From: Pseudomonas fluorescens
Lineage (GTDB): Bacteria; Pseudomonadota; Gammaproteobacteria; Pseudomonadales; Pseudomonadaceae
NCBI RefSeq assembly: GCF_001648775.1
Contig: NZ_LVEJ01000023.1
Location: 62,001 to 126,000 of the forward strand
Length of the DNA: 64,000 bases
Direction: 5' to 3'
Of the stretch, positions 41,420-51,988 are shown in pieces. A model generated the notes under the pieces. That model did no database searches. It was not told the origin of the DNA and saw only the letters and a list, made by a program, of their open reading frames with translations. Positions within the stretch are counted from its first letter, which is position 1. Each line of letters opens with the position of its first letter. The position numbers were made by a program, and so were the translations under genes.

Positions 41420-41460
41420 AAAAAACCCGCCGCCCCATAACCGGGACGGCGGGTTTTGTC
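41420..41460. terminator. Terminator of the adhesin gene
   Basis: AAAACCCGCCG (41422-41432) and CGGCGGGTTTT (41447-41457) form an 11-base stem; on the minus strand it ends in a T-run. Confidence 0.85.
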
Positions 41461-41474
41461 GTTTCAGGCGTCGC

Positions 41475-44400
41475 TTACACCGTATCCACCTTCAACGAAT
41501 GATCATTCAACATCCCGCTGATGATCGTCGCCGTGTCATGCCCACCGGCAACCACCCCGCCCGCCCCCGGTGTCACACCGTAGTGGCTAGCCAGGTTGAC
41601 GCCGGCCAGATCAATCGTCTGGTTCGGCGTGGCGCCGGCCATGGCGCTGACATCGATGCTGGTGAGCACCGAGGCGCCGCTGCCGCTGACGGTGAAGTGC
41701 AGGTAGTCATCCAGCGACGCTGTCGTGCCGTTTTCGCCTTGCAGCAGTTGCGACAGGTCGAGCTTGTCGGTGCCGGGGGTGAAGTCGGTGATCAGGTCAT
41801 GGCCGCTATTGCCCTTGAGCCACTGGAAGGTGTCGGCCCCTGCGCCACCGGTCATGGTGTTGTTGCCCATGCCGCCGATCAGCAGATCGTCACCGCCGCC
41901 ACCGTTGAGGATGTCGTTGCCCAGACCGCCGTTGATCACGTTGTTATTGTTGTCGCCGGTCAGGGTGTCGTTGAAGTTCGAGCCGATGAGGTTTTCGATG
42001 CCGGTCAGGGTATCGGTGCCGGCGCCAAGGGTGTTTTGCGCACCGAGCAGGCCGAGGTTGACGGTTACACCGGCGGTAGCGTGGGCGTAGCTGGCGGTGT
42101 CGATACCGGTGCCGCCGTCGAGCAGGTCATTGCCCGGTCCGCTGTAGAGCAAATCATTGCCGGCGCCACCGTGCAGTTCGTTGTTGCCTGAGCCTGCGGT
42201 GAGCACGTCGTTGCCGTCGCCACCATTGAGGATGTTGTCGCCGGTGCCGGCCACCAGAATGTCGTCGCCCGAGGTGCCGGTGAGAGTGTGGCCGTCCTGA
42301 TAGCTGATGGTCACGTTGGCCGTGTCGCTGCCGCCGTGGTTGTCGTTGGCGGTGTAGGTGCCGTGGAAGTCCGGGGTGACGTCGTGGGCCCCGGCGTAGT
42401 TGACCGTCATGGTCAGTTGATAGTTTTCTGCGGCGTTGGTGTTGCTGCCGCTGGTGTTGGTGATGTTGGTCACGTGGATCTGGTAGGTGCCGTCGGCGCT
42501 GGCGGTGATGGTGCCGCCGTCGGCAATGGTCACGAACGCGCCGCCATTGAGCGAGTACTCCAGGGTGACGTGCCCGGCCGCCAGGTTGTGATCCAGGTTC
42601 AGCGTTTCGCCTTGTTTCAGTTTGACGGTGATCAGGTCTTCATCGTTGGCATTGGCGTTGGTCACCGCGCCGAGGTAGCCGCTGATCACCAGTACAGCGG
42701 TCATCGCTGCGGTGTTGGCCGCGAACGCATTGCGCACATCGGCCAGGGTCTGGTTGGCGGCGCTGTTGCTGTTGCCATTGAACGTAACGGCGCCGGTGCC
42801 GGTGAAGTCCGCGCCCTTCGCCGCCCAACCGGTGTTGAAGGTGGTTGGCGTGGCGTTGAGGGTATCGCCGTTGGGGTCGGTGTCGTTGGCCAGCAACAGC
42901 TCGCCCGGCACCACGATGTTGCTCGACAGCACGTTAGTGATGACGTGGTCGTCGACCGCCACCGGCGGCGCGTTGGGGATCACTTTCACGGTCAGTGTCG
43001 AGCTGGCGAGGTCGCCGTCGTTGTCGCTGACGGTGAAGCCGATGTTCTCGGTGATCACCACCGCCGTGGTTTTCTGCGAGGTGTAGGTGTAGTCGCCCGT
43101 GTCGAGGTTGATCACCAGCGTGCCGCCGTTATTGGTGGCGATGCTCAACGTGTTGTTGACGGTATTGAAGGTGCCGTGATTGGTGCCGCCGCTTGGCGTC
43201 AACGAGCCTTGGCCGCTGAGGGCTTTCGGATCGTAGGTGTAAGTGGTGCCGTCGATCACGATGGATTTGATGAAGCCGCCATCGGCGCCGAACGTGCCGC
43301 CCTCGCCCAGTAACGAACCGGTGACCGGCGCACCGACCACGGTGCCGGACAGCACCGAGTTGAGTTGATTGAGATCGGTCACCACCACCGCGTTGGTGTT
43401 GGTGTGGCTGATGCCGTCATACGCCAGCGGATCGAGGTTGGCGTTGCTCACACCGCTGCCGAGGCCGATCGCGTAGTTCTTGATGTTGTTGGCATCGAGG
43501 AAGGCTTTCAGCGTTGCTTCATCGGCGGTGCCGATATCGCCCTCGTTGGGTTTGCCGTCGGAGAAGAAGTAACCGACGTTCTGCGCCCCGGTGAGTTTGC
43601 CCGCCGTGTTGAACGCGTTGTACATGGTGGCCACGGCAGCGTCGTAGTTGGTGCCGCCGCCAGCGGTGAGGCCGGCAAGCAGGGTCTTGGCAGTGGCTAC
43701 ATCGACCCACACCGACGTTCTGTCAGTGGCGTTGCTGCTGAAGGTAACGAGCTGGACTTTGACATCGCCGAGGTCGTCGTACTTGTCGAGCAAGGCGCTG
43801 ATCGCCTGCTTGGCCAGCGCCAGCCGCGACAGGCCTGGCACGCCGGAAGCATCGGCCATACTGCCGGAGATATCGAGCACGATGAGCAGGTTGGAATCGA
43901 TCTCCACCGCCGCCACCGAACGTTCCGACGCTACCGCTTTGGGTACGTCATCGACGATGTTGACCACAAGGGTGCTGGTGGTGCTGTTGCCCAGTGCGTC
44001 AGTGGCTTTGTAGGTGAAACTTTCGCTGAGGGTGTTTGCGCCGTCGTTGGCGCTCGGCGAGGTTTTCGGCGCCGAGGTCAGCGTGTAGGTGTAGGTGCCG
44101 TCGGCATTGAGCTGAATCTGCCCATAGCTGCCGGTGGCGCTACCGACCAACGTGTAAGTGATCGCGCCCGTGCCGCCGGTGACTGCACCGACCAGCGTGC
44201 CAGTCGCAGTTTCGCCGGTGTTGGTGGGGTCGCTGCCGGTGACCGTACCGGCGGCCAGATCCTGGCCGTCCTTGGTCAGGTCGAGGGCTTTTTCATACAC
44301 CGTCACGTCCTGATCGACCGACGCTACCAACTTGCTGTCGGCAACGTTGATGGTGATGGTCGTGGTGCTTTCATCGCCGTCGCTGTCGCGGATGGTGTAG

Positions 44401-47400
44401 GTGAAGGTGTCGGTGGCGCCCGGTGGGCTCACCGAGTTCGGGTTGCTGTGATAGACGGCATTGCCCGCCGCATCGAGGGTCAGGTAACCGAAGTTGCCAT
44501 TGATATTGCTGTTGAGGCCGCCAATGGCCGACGTCGCGGTGTTGCTGCCGGCGCGCACGCCGACTACTGCCCCACCTGCGGCGGCTCCATCGGCGCCGGT
44601 GACGTCATTACCGAGCACGCTGAGGTTGACCGTGCCGCCCTCCGCCACCGAGCCGCTGTCCGCTTTGGCGGTCGGCAAGTCATCGATGATGTTGACGTTG
44701 ATCTGGCCGCTGGCGGTGCTGCCATCGGTGTCCGTCGCCACCACGTTGAAGTTCTCGGTGAGGCTGTTGGCACCGTTGCCGGTCGGGTGAGCTTCATTGT
44801 CGACCAGGGTGTAGCTGTAACTGACGACACCCGTCGCCGGGTTGTAACCGGTGACGGTGAAGGTACTGCCCAACGGCGAAACCACCGATTGCGGGAAGCC
44901 TGCGGCGACACCGTTGGTGACCACGGCAATGCCGCCGACGGTCAGGGTTTGCAGGCCATCGAGGGCGGTCACGGTGAAGGTGCCGCTCTGGGTCAGCGCC
45001 GGGGTGTCGGGGCTGGTGCCGTCACTGAGGTTTTTTTCGTAGACGGTGAGTTCGCCGCCATTGACGTCGAGGCCGTTAAGCACCACCGGATCGTCGTTGT
45101 TGTGAATCTGCAGGACGAGGTTGGCGGTGCTGGTATCGCCGTCAGCATCGGTCAAGGTGTAGGTGAAGGTTTCGGTGCCGTTACCACCGCCGTGCAGGTT
45201 TTTGAAGTCGGCATCGTTGGGGTTCAGCGTGTAGGTGTAAGTGCCGTTGGCGTTGAGCACCAGCGTGCCGTAAGTACCGGTGAACGTGCCGGCGGTGATC
45301 GGCCCGGCATTCGGTCCGGTCGCCACTACGTCGGCGCCTTGCACATCGTTGGTCAGCACATTGCCGGTCAGGATCAATTGCGTTTCCGAAGCGCTGTTGG
45401 CGTTGCTGTCGTTCACGGCTTTCGGCACATCATCGACGATGCTGACGACGATGCTGCTGGTGACGACGTTGCCCAGCGAATCGGTAGCCTGATAGGTGAA
45501 CGTTTCAGTCAGGGTATTGGCGCCATCGTCGGCATGCGGCGTGGTGCTCGCCGGCGAGGTCAGCGTGTAGGTGTAAGTGCCGTTGGCGTTGAGGACGATC
45601 TGTCCGTAGTTGCCGGTGGCGCTGCCAACCAGCGCGTAACTGATCGCACCAACTGCGCCAGTGACCGAGCCGACCAACGTGCCGGACGCGGTTTCGCCAG
45701 TGCTGGTCGGGTCGCTGCCGGTGACCGTACCGGGCGCCAGATCTGCGCCGTCCTTGGTCAGGTCGAGGGCTTTCTCATAGACGGTGACGTCGGTGTCGCT
45801 GGTCGCGTTCAGTTTGCTGTTGGCGACATCGATGGTGATGGTGGTGGTGCTTTCATCACCGTCGGAATCGCGCACGGTGTAGGTGAACACATCCACCGCG
45901 CCCGGGCCGTTCACCGCATTGGGATTGCTGTGGTAGACCGCGTTGCCATTGGCGTCCAGGGTCAGGTAGCCGTAGGTGCCGTTGATGTTGCTGTTGAGGC
46001 CGCCGATGGCCGACGTCGAGGTGTCGGCGCCGGCACGCACGCCGACCACCGCGCCAGTCACGGCCGGGCCATCGGCGCCACCGATGTCATTGTCCAGCAC
46101 ATTGCCGCTGACCGTACCGCCCTCCGCCACCGACGCGGCGTCAGGATGAGCGCTGGGCAAATCGTCGACGATGTTGACGTTGATCTGGCCGCTGGCCGTG
46201 CTGCCATCGGTGTCGGTGGCGACGACGTTGAAGTTCTCGGTGATGCTGTTGGCACCGTTGGCGTTCGGATGGGTTTCGTTGTCGACCAGGGTGTAGCTGT
46301 AACTGACCACGCCGGTGGCGGGGTTGTAACCGGTGATGGTCAACGTGCTGCCGAGCGGCGTCACGGTCGATTGCGGGAAGCCTGCGGCCACGCCACCGGT
46401 GACCACGTTGATGCCGCCCACGGTCAGGGTTTGCAGACCATCGAGAGCAGTAACGGTGAAGGTGCCGCTTTGGGTCAGCGCCGGAGTGTCGGGACTGGTG
46501 CCGTCGCTGAGATTTTTCTCGTAGACGGTGAGCTCGCCGCCATTCACGTCGAGGCCGTTAAGCACCACCGGATCGTCGTTGTTGTGGATGTTCAGCACCA
46601 GGTTGGCGGTGCTGGTATCGCCGTCCGAGTCGGTAATGGTGTAGGCGAAGTTTTCCGTGCCGTTGCCGCCACCGTGCAGGTTTTTGAAGTCGGTGTCGTT
46701 GGTGTTGAGGGTGTAGGTGTAAGTGCCGTTGGCATTCAGTACCAAAGTACCGTAAGTGCCAGTGAACGTGCCCGGGGTTACCGGTCCGGTCGGTACGCGA
46801 TCCGCACCTTGCACGTCGTTGGTCAGGACGTTGCCGGTCAGGGTCAGCAAGGTTTCCGACGCAGTTCCGGTGTTGCTGTCATCCACGGCTTTTGGCAAGT
46901 CGTCGACGATGTTCACATCGAGGGTCGCGTTGGCGGTGGTGCCGTTGTCGTCGACCACGGTAACGGCGAATTGCTCAGGCAGGTTGTTAGCGCCGTTGGC
47001 GGTTGGATGTGCTTCGTTGTCGACCAGGGTGTAGCTGTAGCTGACCACGCCGGTGGTTGCATTGAACCCGGTGATGGTCAGGGTGCTGCCCAGCGGAGTG
47101 GTCACCGATTGCGGGAATCCGGCGGCCACGCCATTGGTGACGACGGCGATGCCACCGACAGTCAGCGTCGTCACGCCATCGAGTGCAGTGATGGTGAACG
47201 TGCCGTTCTGCGTCAATGCAGTGGAATCCGGTGTGCTGCCGTCGCTGAGGTTTTTCTCGTAGACGGTGAGTTCGCCACCATTCACGTCGAGACCGTTGAT
47301 GATCACCGGATCGTCGTTGTTGTGGATCTGCAGAACGAGGTTGGCAGTGCTGGTATCACCGTCCGAGTCGGTGATGGTGTAGGCGAAGGTTTCCGTGCCG

Positions 47401-50093
47401 TTGCCGCCGCCGTGCAGGTTTTTGAAGTCGGCGTCGTTGGTGTTCAGCGTGTAGGTGTAAGTGCCGTTAGCGTTGAGCACCAGCGTGCCGTAAGTGCCAG
47501 TGAAAGTACCGGCAGTGACGGGGCCTGTTGGCACGCGGTCGGCGCCTTGCACGTCGTTGGTCAGGACGTTGCCAGTCAGAGTCAGCAAGGTTTCTGACGC
47601 GGTGCCTGAGTTGCTGTCATCCACGGCTTTTGGCAAGTCGTCGACGATGTTCACATCGAGGGTCGCGTTGGCGGTGGTGCCGTTGTCGTCGACCACGGTA
47701 ACGGCGAATTGCTCAGGCAGGTTGTTCGCGCCGTTGGCGGTGGGATGCGCTTCGTTATCGACCAGGGTGTAGCTGTAGCTGACCACGCCGGTGGTCGCAT
47801 TGAACCCGGTGATGGTTAGGGTGCTGCCCAGCGGAGTGGTCACCGATTGCGGGAATCCGGCGGCCACGCCATTGGTGACCACGGCGATGCCACCGACAGT
47901 CAGCGTCGTCACGCCATCGAGTGCAGTGATGGTGAACGTGCCGTTCTGCGTCAATGCAGTGGAATCCGGTGCGCTGCCGTCGCTGAGATTTTTCTCGTAG
48001 ACGGTGAGTTCGCCGCCATTCACGTCGAGGCCGCTGATGACCACTGGATCATCGTTGTTGTGGATCTGCAGAACGAGGTTGGCGGTACTGGTATCGCCGT
48101 CCGAGTCGGTGATGGTGTAGGCGAAAGTCTCCGTGCCATTGCCGCCGCCGTGCAGGTTTTTGAAGTCTGCATCGTTGGTGTTCAGCGTATAGGTGTAAGT
48201 GCCGTTGGCGTTCAACACCAAGGTGCCGTAAGTCCCGGCAAATGTACCCGCGGTGATCGGCCCGGCACTTTCGTTGGTCACCACGCGGTCGGCGCCTTGC
48301 ACGTCGTTGGTCAGGACGCTACCAGTCAAGGTCAGACTGGTTTCCGAGGCGGTGCCGGCATTGGAGTCATCCACGGCTTTGGGCAAGTCATCGACGATGT
48401 TCACGTCCAGCGACGCATTGGCCGTGGAGCCGTTGTCATCGACCACCGTCACGGCGAACTGCTCATTGAGCGTGTTGGCGCCATTGGCCGTCGGGTGCGC
48501 GTCGTTGTGATCAAGCGTGTAGCTGTAACTCACGACGCCAGTCGTGGCATTGAAACCGGTAATCGTCAGAGTGCTGCCGAGCGGTGTGGTAATCGATTGC
48601 GGGAAGCCTGCCGCTACACCGTTGCTGACAACGGCAATACCGCCAACCGTCAATGTCGTTACGCCGTCCAGCGCAGTGATGGTAAACGTGCCGTTCTGGG
48701 TCAGTGCGGTTGCATCTGGTTCACTGCCGGTACCGAGGTTCTTCTCGAAAACCGTCAGCTCGCCGCCTTCGACGTTCAAGCCATTGATGATCACCGGGTC
48801 GTCGTTGTTGTGGATCTGCAAAACGAGGTTGGCGGTGCTGGTGTCGCCGTCCGAGTCGGTGATGGTGTAGGCGAAGGTTTCCGTGCCGTTGCCACCACCG
48901 TGCAGGTTTTTGAAGTCGGCGTCGTTGGTGTTCAACGTGTAGGTGTAAGTGCCGTTGGCGTTGAGCACCAAGGTGCCGTAAGTACCGGTGAACGTGCCCG
49001 CAGTCACCGGCCCGGTCGCCACACGGTCGGCACCCTGCACGTCATTGGTCAGCACATTGCCGGTCAGCGTCAGCAGGGTTTCCGAGGCGGTCGATGTGTT
49101 GCTGTCATCCAGCGCTTTGGGCACGTCGTCGGTGATGTTGACGTCCAGCGTGCCGGTCGCGGTGTCGCCATTGCTGTCGCCGGCGATCACGGTGAACTGT
49201 TCACTGAGAGTGTTCGCGCCATCACCGGCGGCATGGCTTTCGTTGCCGTTGAGGGTGTAGCTGTAAGTGACCACGCCGGTTGTTGCGTTGAAACCGGTGA
49301 TGGTCAGGGTGTTGCCCAGTTGTGTGGTGATCGATTGCGGAAAACCGACGGCCACGCCAGCGTTGATCAGGCTGATGCCGCCAACGCTCAGGCTGGTCAA
49401 GCCGTCCGGTGCGGTCACGGTGAAACTGCCACTTTGGGTCAGAGCGCCCGGATTGGCGGCAGAGCCGTCCGGCAGATTGGCTTCGTTGAGGGTCAACTCG
49501 CCCCCCGGCACGGCCAGGCCAGTGAGGGTCACGATGTTGTTGACCGGTGGCGGCACGATCGGCGCCGGGGTGCCATTGTCGACGACAGCGTTGTGGCGTT
49601 CTTCAGGAAACTCGGGAATACCGCCAAACCCGGCCGTCGGGAAACCGATGATCGGGTCGACGCGTCCGCCGACTTCCGTCAGCAGGACAAAACTGTGACC
49701 ACCGCCCAGCTCACCCGGTGCACCGCCCGGTGCATTCGGGCCGGCGGCAGTGGCTTCAGCGGTTTTGCTCGGGTCGTCACCGGCAGCGATGGCTTTCTGG
49801 ATTTGCTCGACGTCGGTCAGTTGCGCTTCGCTCGGGGTCACGGCCTCCGCAGCGACCACATGGGCCGCTTGATCGGCCAGCAATTGGCCAGTCATGGTCA
49901 GGCTGCTGTCGCGGCCCAAGGTCAGTTCCTGGCCGTTTTGCAGATGAACGGCGACGGCGCCTTCGGCGCCGGTGATCAGTTGATCGCCGGCATACAGGCG
50001 ATCCCCCTCAACCAGTGCGCGTTTAGTACCGTCAGTTGCCTGAGCGAATACCTGACCTACAACCTTACTGACGATGCCGATGAGCGTTGCCAT
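41475..50093 (-). CDS. LapA/MapA-type giant repeat adhesin (type I secreted, RTX)
   Basis: A 2872-residue surface adhesin. It starts MATLIGIVSKVVGQVFA at ATG 50093 behind GGAGGA; this N-terminal retention module and the TAAG motif at residues 115-118 match the LapG protease site of LapA proteins. Residues about 190-2050 are VCBS/cadherin-like repeats, with a Gly-Gly-Glu-Leu-Thr-(Val)-Tyr-Glu-Lys-Asn-Leu signature six times in total. A vWA domain follows (about 2065-2250, MIDAS VLDISGSM). RTX Ca-binding repeats (GGDGNDVLTAGSGNNELHGG; GGGGDDLLIGGMG) precede the type I secretion signal. Cell-surface retention would be controlled by LapD/LapG and c-di-GMP; those genes are not in this window. Divergent export genes follow. 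Confidence 0.93.
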   Translation of the reverse strand: MATLIGIVSKVVGQVFAQATDGTKRALVEGDRLYAGDQLITGAEGAVAVHLQNGQELTLGRDSSLTMTGQLLADQAAHVVAAEAVTPSEAQLTDVEQIQKAIAAGDDPSKTAEATAAGPNAPGGAPGELGGGHSFVLLTEVGGRVDPIIGFPTAGFGGIPEFPEERHNAVVDNGTPAPIVPPPVNNIVTLTGLAVPGGELTLNEANLPDGSAANPGALTQSGSFTVTAPDGLTSLSVGGISLINAGVAVGFPQSITTQLGNTLTITGFNATTGVVTYSYTLNGNESHAAGDGANTLSEQFTVIAGDSNGDTATGTLDVNITDDVPKALDDSNTSTASETLLTLTGNVLTNDVQGADRVATGPVTAGTFTGTYGTLVLNANGTYTYTLNTNDADFKNLHGGGNGTETFAYTITDSDGDTSTANLVLQIHNNDDPVIINGLNVEGGELTVFEKNLGTGSEPDATALTQNGTFTITALDGVTTLTVGGIAVVSNGVAAGFPQSITTPLGSTLTITGFNATTGVVSYSYTLDHNDAHPTANGANTLNEQFAVTVVDDNGSTANASLDVNIVDDLPKAVDDSNAGTASETSLTLTGSVLTNDVQGADRVVTNESAGPITAGTFAGTYGTLVLNANGTYTYTLNTNDADFKNLHGGGNGTETFAYTITDSDGDTSTANLVLQIHNNDDPVVISGLDVNGGELTVYEKNLSDGSAPDSTALTQNGTFTITALDGVTTLTVGGIAVVTNGVAAGFPQSVTTPLGSTLTITGFNATTGVVSYSYTLVDNEAHPTANGANNLPEQFAVTVVDDNGTTANATLDVNIVDDLPKAVDDSNSGTASETLLTLTGNVLTNDVQGADRVPTGPVTAGTFTGTYGTLVLNANGTYTYTLNTNDADFKNLHGGGNGTETFAYTITDSDGDTSTANLVLQIHNNDDPVIINGLDVNGGELTVYEKNLSDGSTPDSTALTQNGTFTITALDGVTTLTVGGIAVVTNGVAAGFPQSVTTPLGSTLTITGFNATTGVVSYSYTLVDNEAHPTANGANNLPEQFAVTVVDDNGTTANATLDVNIVDDLPKAVDDSNTGTASETLLTLTGNVLTNDVQGADRVPTGPVTPGTFTGTYGTLVLNANGTYTYTLNTNDTDFKNLHGGGNGTENFAYTITDSDGDTSTANLVLNIHNNDDPVVLNGLDVNGGELTVYEKNLSDGTSPDTPALTQSGTFTVTALDGLQTLTVGGINVVTGGVAAGFPQSTVTPLGSTLTITGYNPATGVVSYSYTLVDNETHPNANGANSITENFNVVATDTDGSTASGQINVNIVDDLPSAHPDAASVAEGGTVSGNVLDNDIGGADGPAVTGAVVGVRAGADTSTSAIGGLNSNINGTYGYLTLDANGNAVYHSNPNAVNGPGAVDVFTYTVRDSDGDESTTTITIDVANSKLNATSDTDVTVYEKALDLTKDGADLAPGTVTGSDPTSTGETASGTLVGSVTGAVGAISYALVGSATGNYGQIVLNANGTYTYTLTSPASTTPHADDGANTLTETFTYQATDSLGNVVTSSIVVSIVDDVPKAVNDSNANSASETQLILTGNVLTNDVQGADVVATGPNAGPITAGTFTGTYGTLVLNANGTYTYTLNPNDADFKNLHGGGNGTETFTYTLTDADGDTSTANLVLQIHNNDDPVVLNGLDVNGGELTVYEKNLSDGTSPDTPALTQSGTFTVTALDGLQTLTVGGIAVVTNGVAAGFPQSVVSPLGSTFTVTGYNPATGVVSYSYTLVDNEAHPTGNGANSLTENFNVVATDTDGSTASGQINVNIIDDLPTAKADSGSVAEGGTVNLSVLGNDVTGADGAAAGGAVVGVRAGSNTATSAIGGLNSNINGNFGYLTLDAAGNAVYHSNPNSVSPPGATDTFTYTIRDSDGDESTTTITINVADSKLVASVDQDVTVYEKALDLTKDGQDLAAGTVTGSDPTNTGETATGTLVGAVTGGTGAITYTLVGSATGSYGQIQLNADGTYTYTLTSAPKTSPSANDGANTLSESFTYKATDALGNSTTSTLVVNIVDDVPKAVASERSVAAVEIDSNLLIVLDISGSMADASGVPGLSRLALAKQAISALLDKYDDLGDVKVQLVTFSSNATDRTSVWVDVATAKTLLAGLTAGGGTNYDAAVATMYNAFNTAGKLTGAQNVGYFFSDGKPNEGDIGTADEATLKAFLDANNIKNYAIGLGSGVSNANLDPLAYDGISHTNTNAVVVTDLNQLNSVLSGTVVGAPVTGSLLGEGGTFGADGGFIKSIVIDGTTYTYDPKALSGQGSLTPSGGTNHGTFNTVNNTLSIATNNGGTLVINLDTGDYTYTSQKTTAVVITENIGFTVSDNDGDLASSTLTVKVIPNAPPVAVDDHVITNVLSSNIVVPGELLLANDTDPNGDTLNATPTTFNTGWAAKGADFTGTGAVTFNGNSNSAANQTLADVRNAFAANTAAMTAVLVISGYLGAVTNANANDEDLITVKLKQGETLNLDHNLAAGHVTLEYSLNGGAFVTIADGGTITASADGTYQIHVTNITNTSGSNTNAAENYQLTMTVNYAGAHDVTPDFHGTYTANDNHGGSDTANVTISYQDGHTLTGTSGDDILVAGTGDNILNGGDGNDVLTAGSGNNELHGGAGNDLLYSGPGNDLLDGGTGIDTASYAHATAGVTVNLGLLGAQNTLGAGTDTLTGIENLIGSNFNDTLTGDNNNNVINGGLGNDILNGGGGDDLLIGGMGNNTMTGGAGADTFQWLKGNSGHDLITDFTPGTDKLDLSQLLQGENGTTASLDDYLHFTVSGSGASVLTSIDVSAMAGATPNQTIDLAGVNLASHYGVTPGAGGVVAGGHDTATIISGMLNDHSLKVDTV
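46550..48775 (-). repeat. Near-identical 738-750-base tandem repeats inside the adhesin gene
   Basis: The same landmark (start of the 'GGELTVYEKNL' unit) recurs at 46550, 47288, 48026 and about 48776, spaced 738, 738 and 750 bases. The 12-base difference adds four codons. Nucleotide identity is very high, including synonymous positions, over 46.5-48.1 kb. Confidence 0.85.
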
Positions 50094-50624
50094 GTGAAAT
50101 CCTCCGCTGCCGACCACCGTCGGCACTGGTAAGCGAAGCAGCCCATGGCTCAATCGGGTTGTCGGGGCGACGCTCGCACCCTCGACAGTTCGTTTCGCAG
50201 GTGGCTCCTTAAGGAAACTTCAGTGCCATCAAGCACTTCCGCGTCCTGATCAAGGTCGCCCGCCCACTAACGCTACGTAACGGTGGTGAATCACCCGAGT
50301 GACAAAAATCTGTCGCTCGTTGACCGCTACGCGTCCCTCCCCTTCAGCAGTACTTCGCCGTATGTCGCAAAGTGAGTGGAACTTTCCTCAAGCCTTTTTG
50401 AGCTCCCTAAAGCGCATAAAACAAAGGCTTTCGTCCTGAACAATGTGCCGGTTTTTACAAAGCGCATAAGTTTTTTTCGGCATAAGCCTTATGAAAAATT
50501 TTTCTTAGCTACGCTCTAGGATGTTCTTAGCTCTGTTGTTACAAGAGTGAAACGCTTAGACCTAAAAATATCGTCAAATATTTGGCGACAGTAACACACC
50601 ATCAGGACTCAGGGAGATGCACCC
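50094..50624. promoter_or_regulatory. Divergent promoter region between adhesin and export genes
   Basis: About 530 bases without a gene. Its right half is AT-rich and contains CATAA-GCC-TTATG at 50481-50493 and the direct repeat TTCTTAGCT at 50502 and 50524 (22 bases, two helix turns), which would place a regulator on one DNA face near the TolC-gene promoter. I did not find a clear FleQ consensus. Confidence 0.45.
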
Positions 50625-51983
50625 ATGCGCGTTCTAACCCCCCTCTGCAGCGCGGTTTTGCTGGCCATGGCTTGCACTTCTCAAGCCCAGGCCATGAACC
50701 TCACCGAGGCTATTCAAAGCACCATCGCTACACACCCGGAACTGGCTTCGCGCGTGGACGCGCGCCTGTCGGCTGATGAACAAATCAAAGTCGCCAAGGG
50801 CGGCTTCTATCCGTCCGTCGATTTGAACGCCGCGTATGGCCGTGGCTACAGCGACAACACCAACACCCGGGCCTTCGGTAATCACCACACCGAAATCCTC
50901 AATTACACCCAGTCGGAGCTGCGCCTGCGGCAGATGCTGTTCGATGGTTTCAACACCGCCAACGAAGTCGAGCGCACCAAAGGCGTGTCAAATTCGCGCG
51001 CGTACTACGCGCAAGGCACCGCTCAGGATCTGGCCCTGCGCACCATCGAGGTCTACCTCGAAGTGCTCAAGCGCCGCGAGCTGGTGACGCTGGCGCGCAA
51101 CAACCTGCAGGCGCACTTGCGCGTCAATGACCAGATCGGCCTGCGCACCGAGCGCGGCGTCGGCAGCACCGCCGACTCGGATCAATCGGTCGCGCGTAAA
51201 GCGCTGGCGCAGAACAACCTCGACACCGCCGAAGTCGATCTGTCTGACGCCGAAGCAAACTTCTACAGTGTGGTCGGGCGCATGCCCGATGAGCTGGAAA
51301 CGCCGGCCTCGACCCGTGGCGAACTGCCGACCGAATTGCGTGAAGCCCAGCAGAGCATGGTCGACAACAACCCGTATCTGAAATCCGCGCAGGCTGACGT
51401 GCAGTCGGCCGAGAGCCAGTATGAAGTCGCCAAATCGCCGTTCTACCCGCGCTTCGATGCCGAAGCCGCCGTGGGCGCGAACAACAACGTGCAAGGCGAT
51501 GAAGGCCACGACAACGAATGGCGCGTAGGTGTGGTGATGAACTACAACCTGTTTCGTGGCGGCAGCGACAAGGCGCGCCTCGCCTCCGACGCGCACCAGA
51601 TCAATCAGGCGATGGACATCCGCAACAACGCCCTGCGCCAGCTCAACGAGAACATCCGCCTGGCGTGGAACGCCATGGAAAACGCGAAGAAACAGACCCC
51701 GACCGCCCGCGAGTACGCCGAAACCACCAAACGCGTACGCGCGGCTTATCAGGACCAGTTCGGCCTTGGCCAACGAACCCTGCTCGACTTGCTCGACAGT
51801 GAAAACGAGCTCTACAACGCCAACCGCCGCTACACCGAAATCCGCTACACCGAGGAATATTCGATGTACCGCGTGCTGGCGAACATGGGCCAGTTGCTGA
51901 GCAAACAACGAGTGGTGCTGCCGGCGGATGCGATTGCCGCGACCGAAGTGAAAAACGAAGCGCGCTTGCCCGAGTTGAAATAA
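50625..51983 (+). CDS. lapE: TolC-family outer-membrane channel of the adhesin exporter (LapE-like)
   Basis: A 452-residue protein with a signal peptide (MRVLTPLCSAVLLAMACTSQAQA) and two OEP repeats of helical-hairpin type (LTEAIQSTIATHPELASRVDARLSADEQIKVAKGGFYPSVDLNAAYG; NPYLKSAQADVQSAESQYEVAKSPFYPRFDAEAAVG). LGQRTLLDLLDSENELYNANR is typical of TolC/LapE proteins. It forms the outer-membrane exit of a type I secretion system with the next two gene products. AGGGAGAT lies before the ATG. Confidence 0.92.
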   Translation: MRVLTPLCSAVLLAMACTSQAQAMNLTEAIQSTIATHPELASRVDARLSADEQIKVAKGGFYPSVDLNAAYGRGYSDNTNTRAFGNHHTEILNYTQSELRLRQMLFDGFNTANEVERTKGVSNSRAYYAQGTAQDLALRTIEVYLEVLKRRELVTLARNNLQAHLRVNDQIGLRTERGVGSTADSDQSVARKALAQNNLDTAEVDLSDAEANFYSVVGRMPDELETPASTRGELPTELREAQQSMVDNNPYLKSAQADVQSAESQYEVAKSPFYPRFDAEAAVGANNNVQGDEGHDNEWRVGVVMNYNLFRGGSDKARLASDAHQINQAMDIRNNALRQLNENIRLAWNAMENAKKQTPTAREYAETTKRVRAAYQDQFGLGQRTLLDLLDSENELYNANRRYTEIRYTEEYSMYRVLANMGQLLSKQRVVLPADAIAATEVKNEARLPELK

Positions 51984-51988
51984 CCCAT

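Noticed and set aside
43365..47597. A 1410-codon open frame antisense to the adhesin
   Set aside because: It runs opposite the repetitive adhesin gene, repeats in step with it, and has low-complexity Val/Gly/Asp-rich composition and no start signals. It is a shadow of GC-rich codon use.
47847..50132. A 761-codon open frame antisense to the adhesin's N-terminal half
   Set aside because: Same reason; the sense frame has clear VCBS repeats and a LapA-type start.
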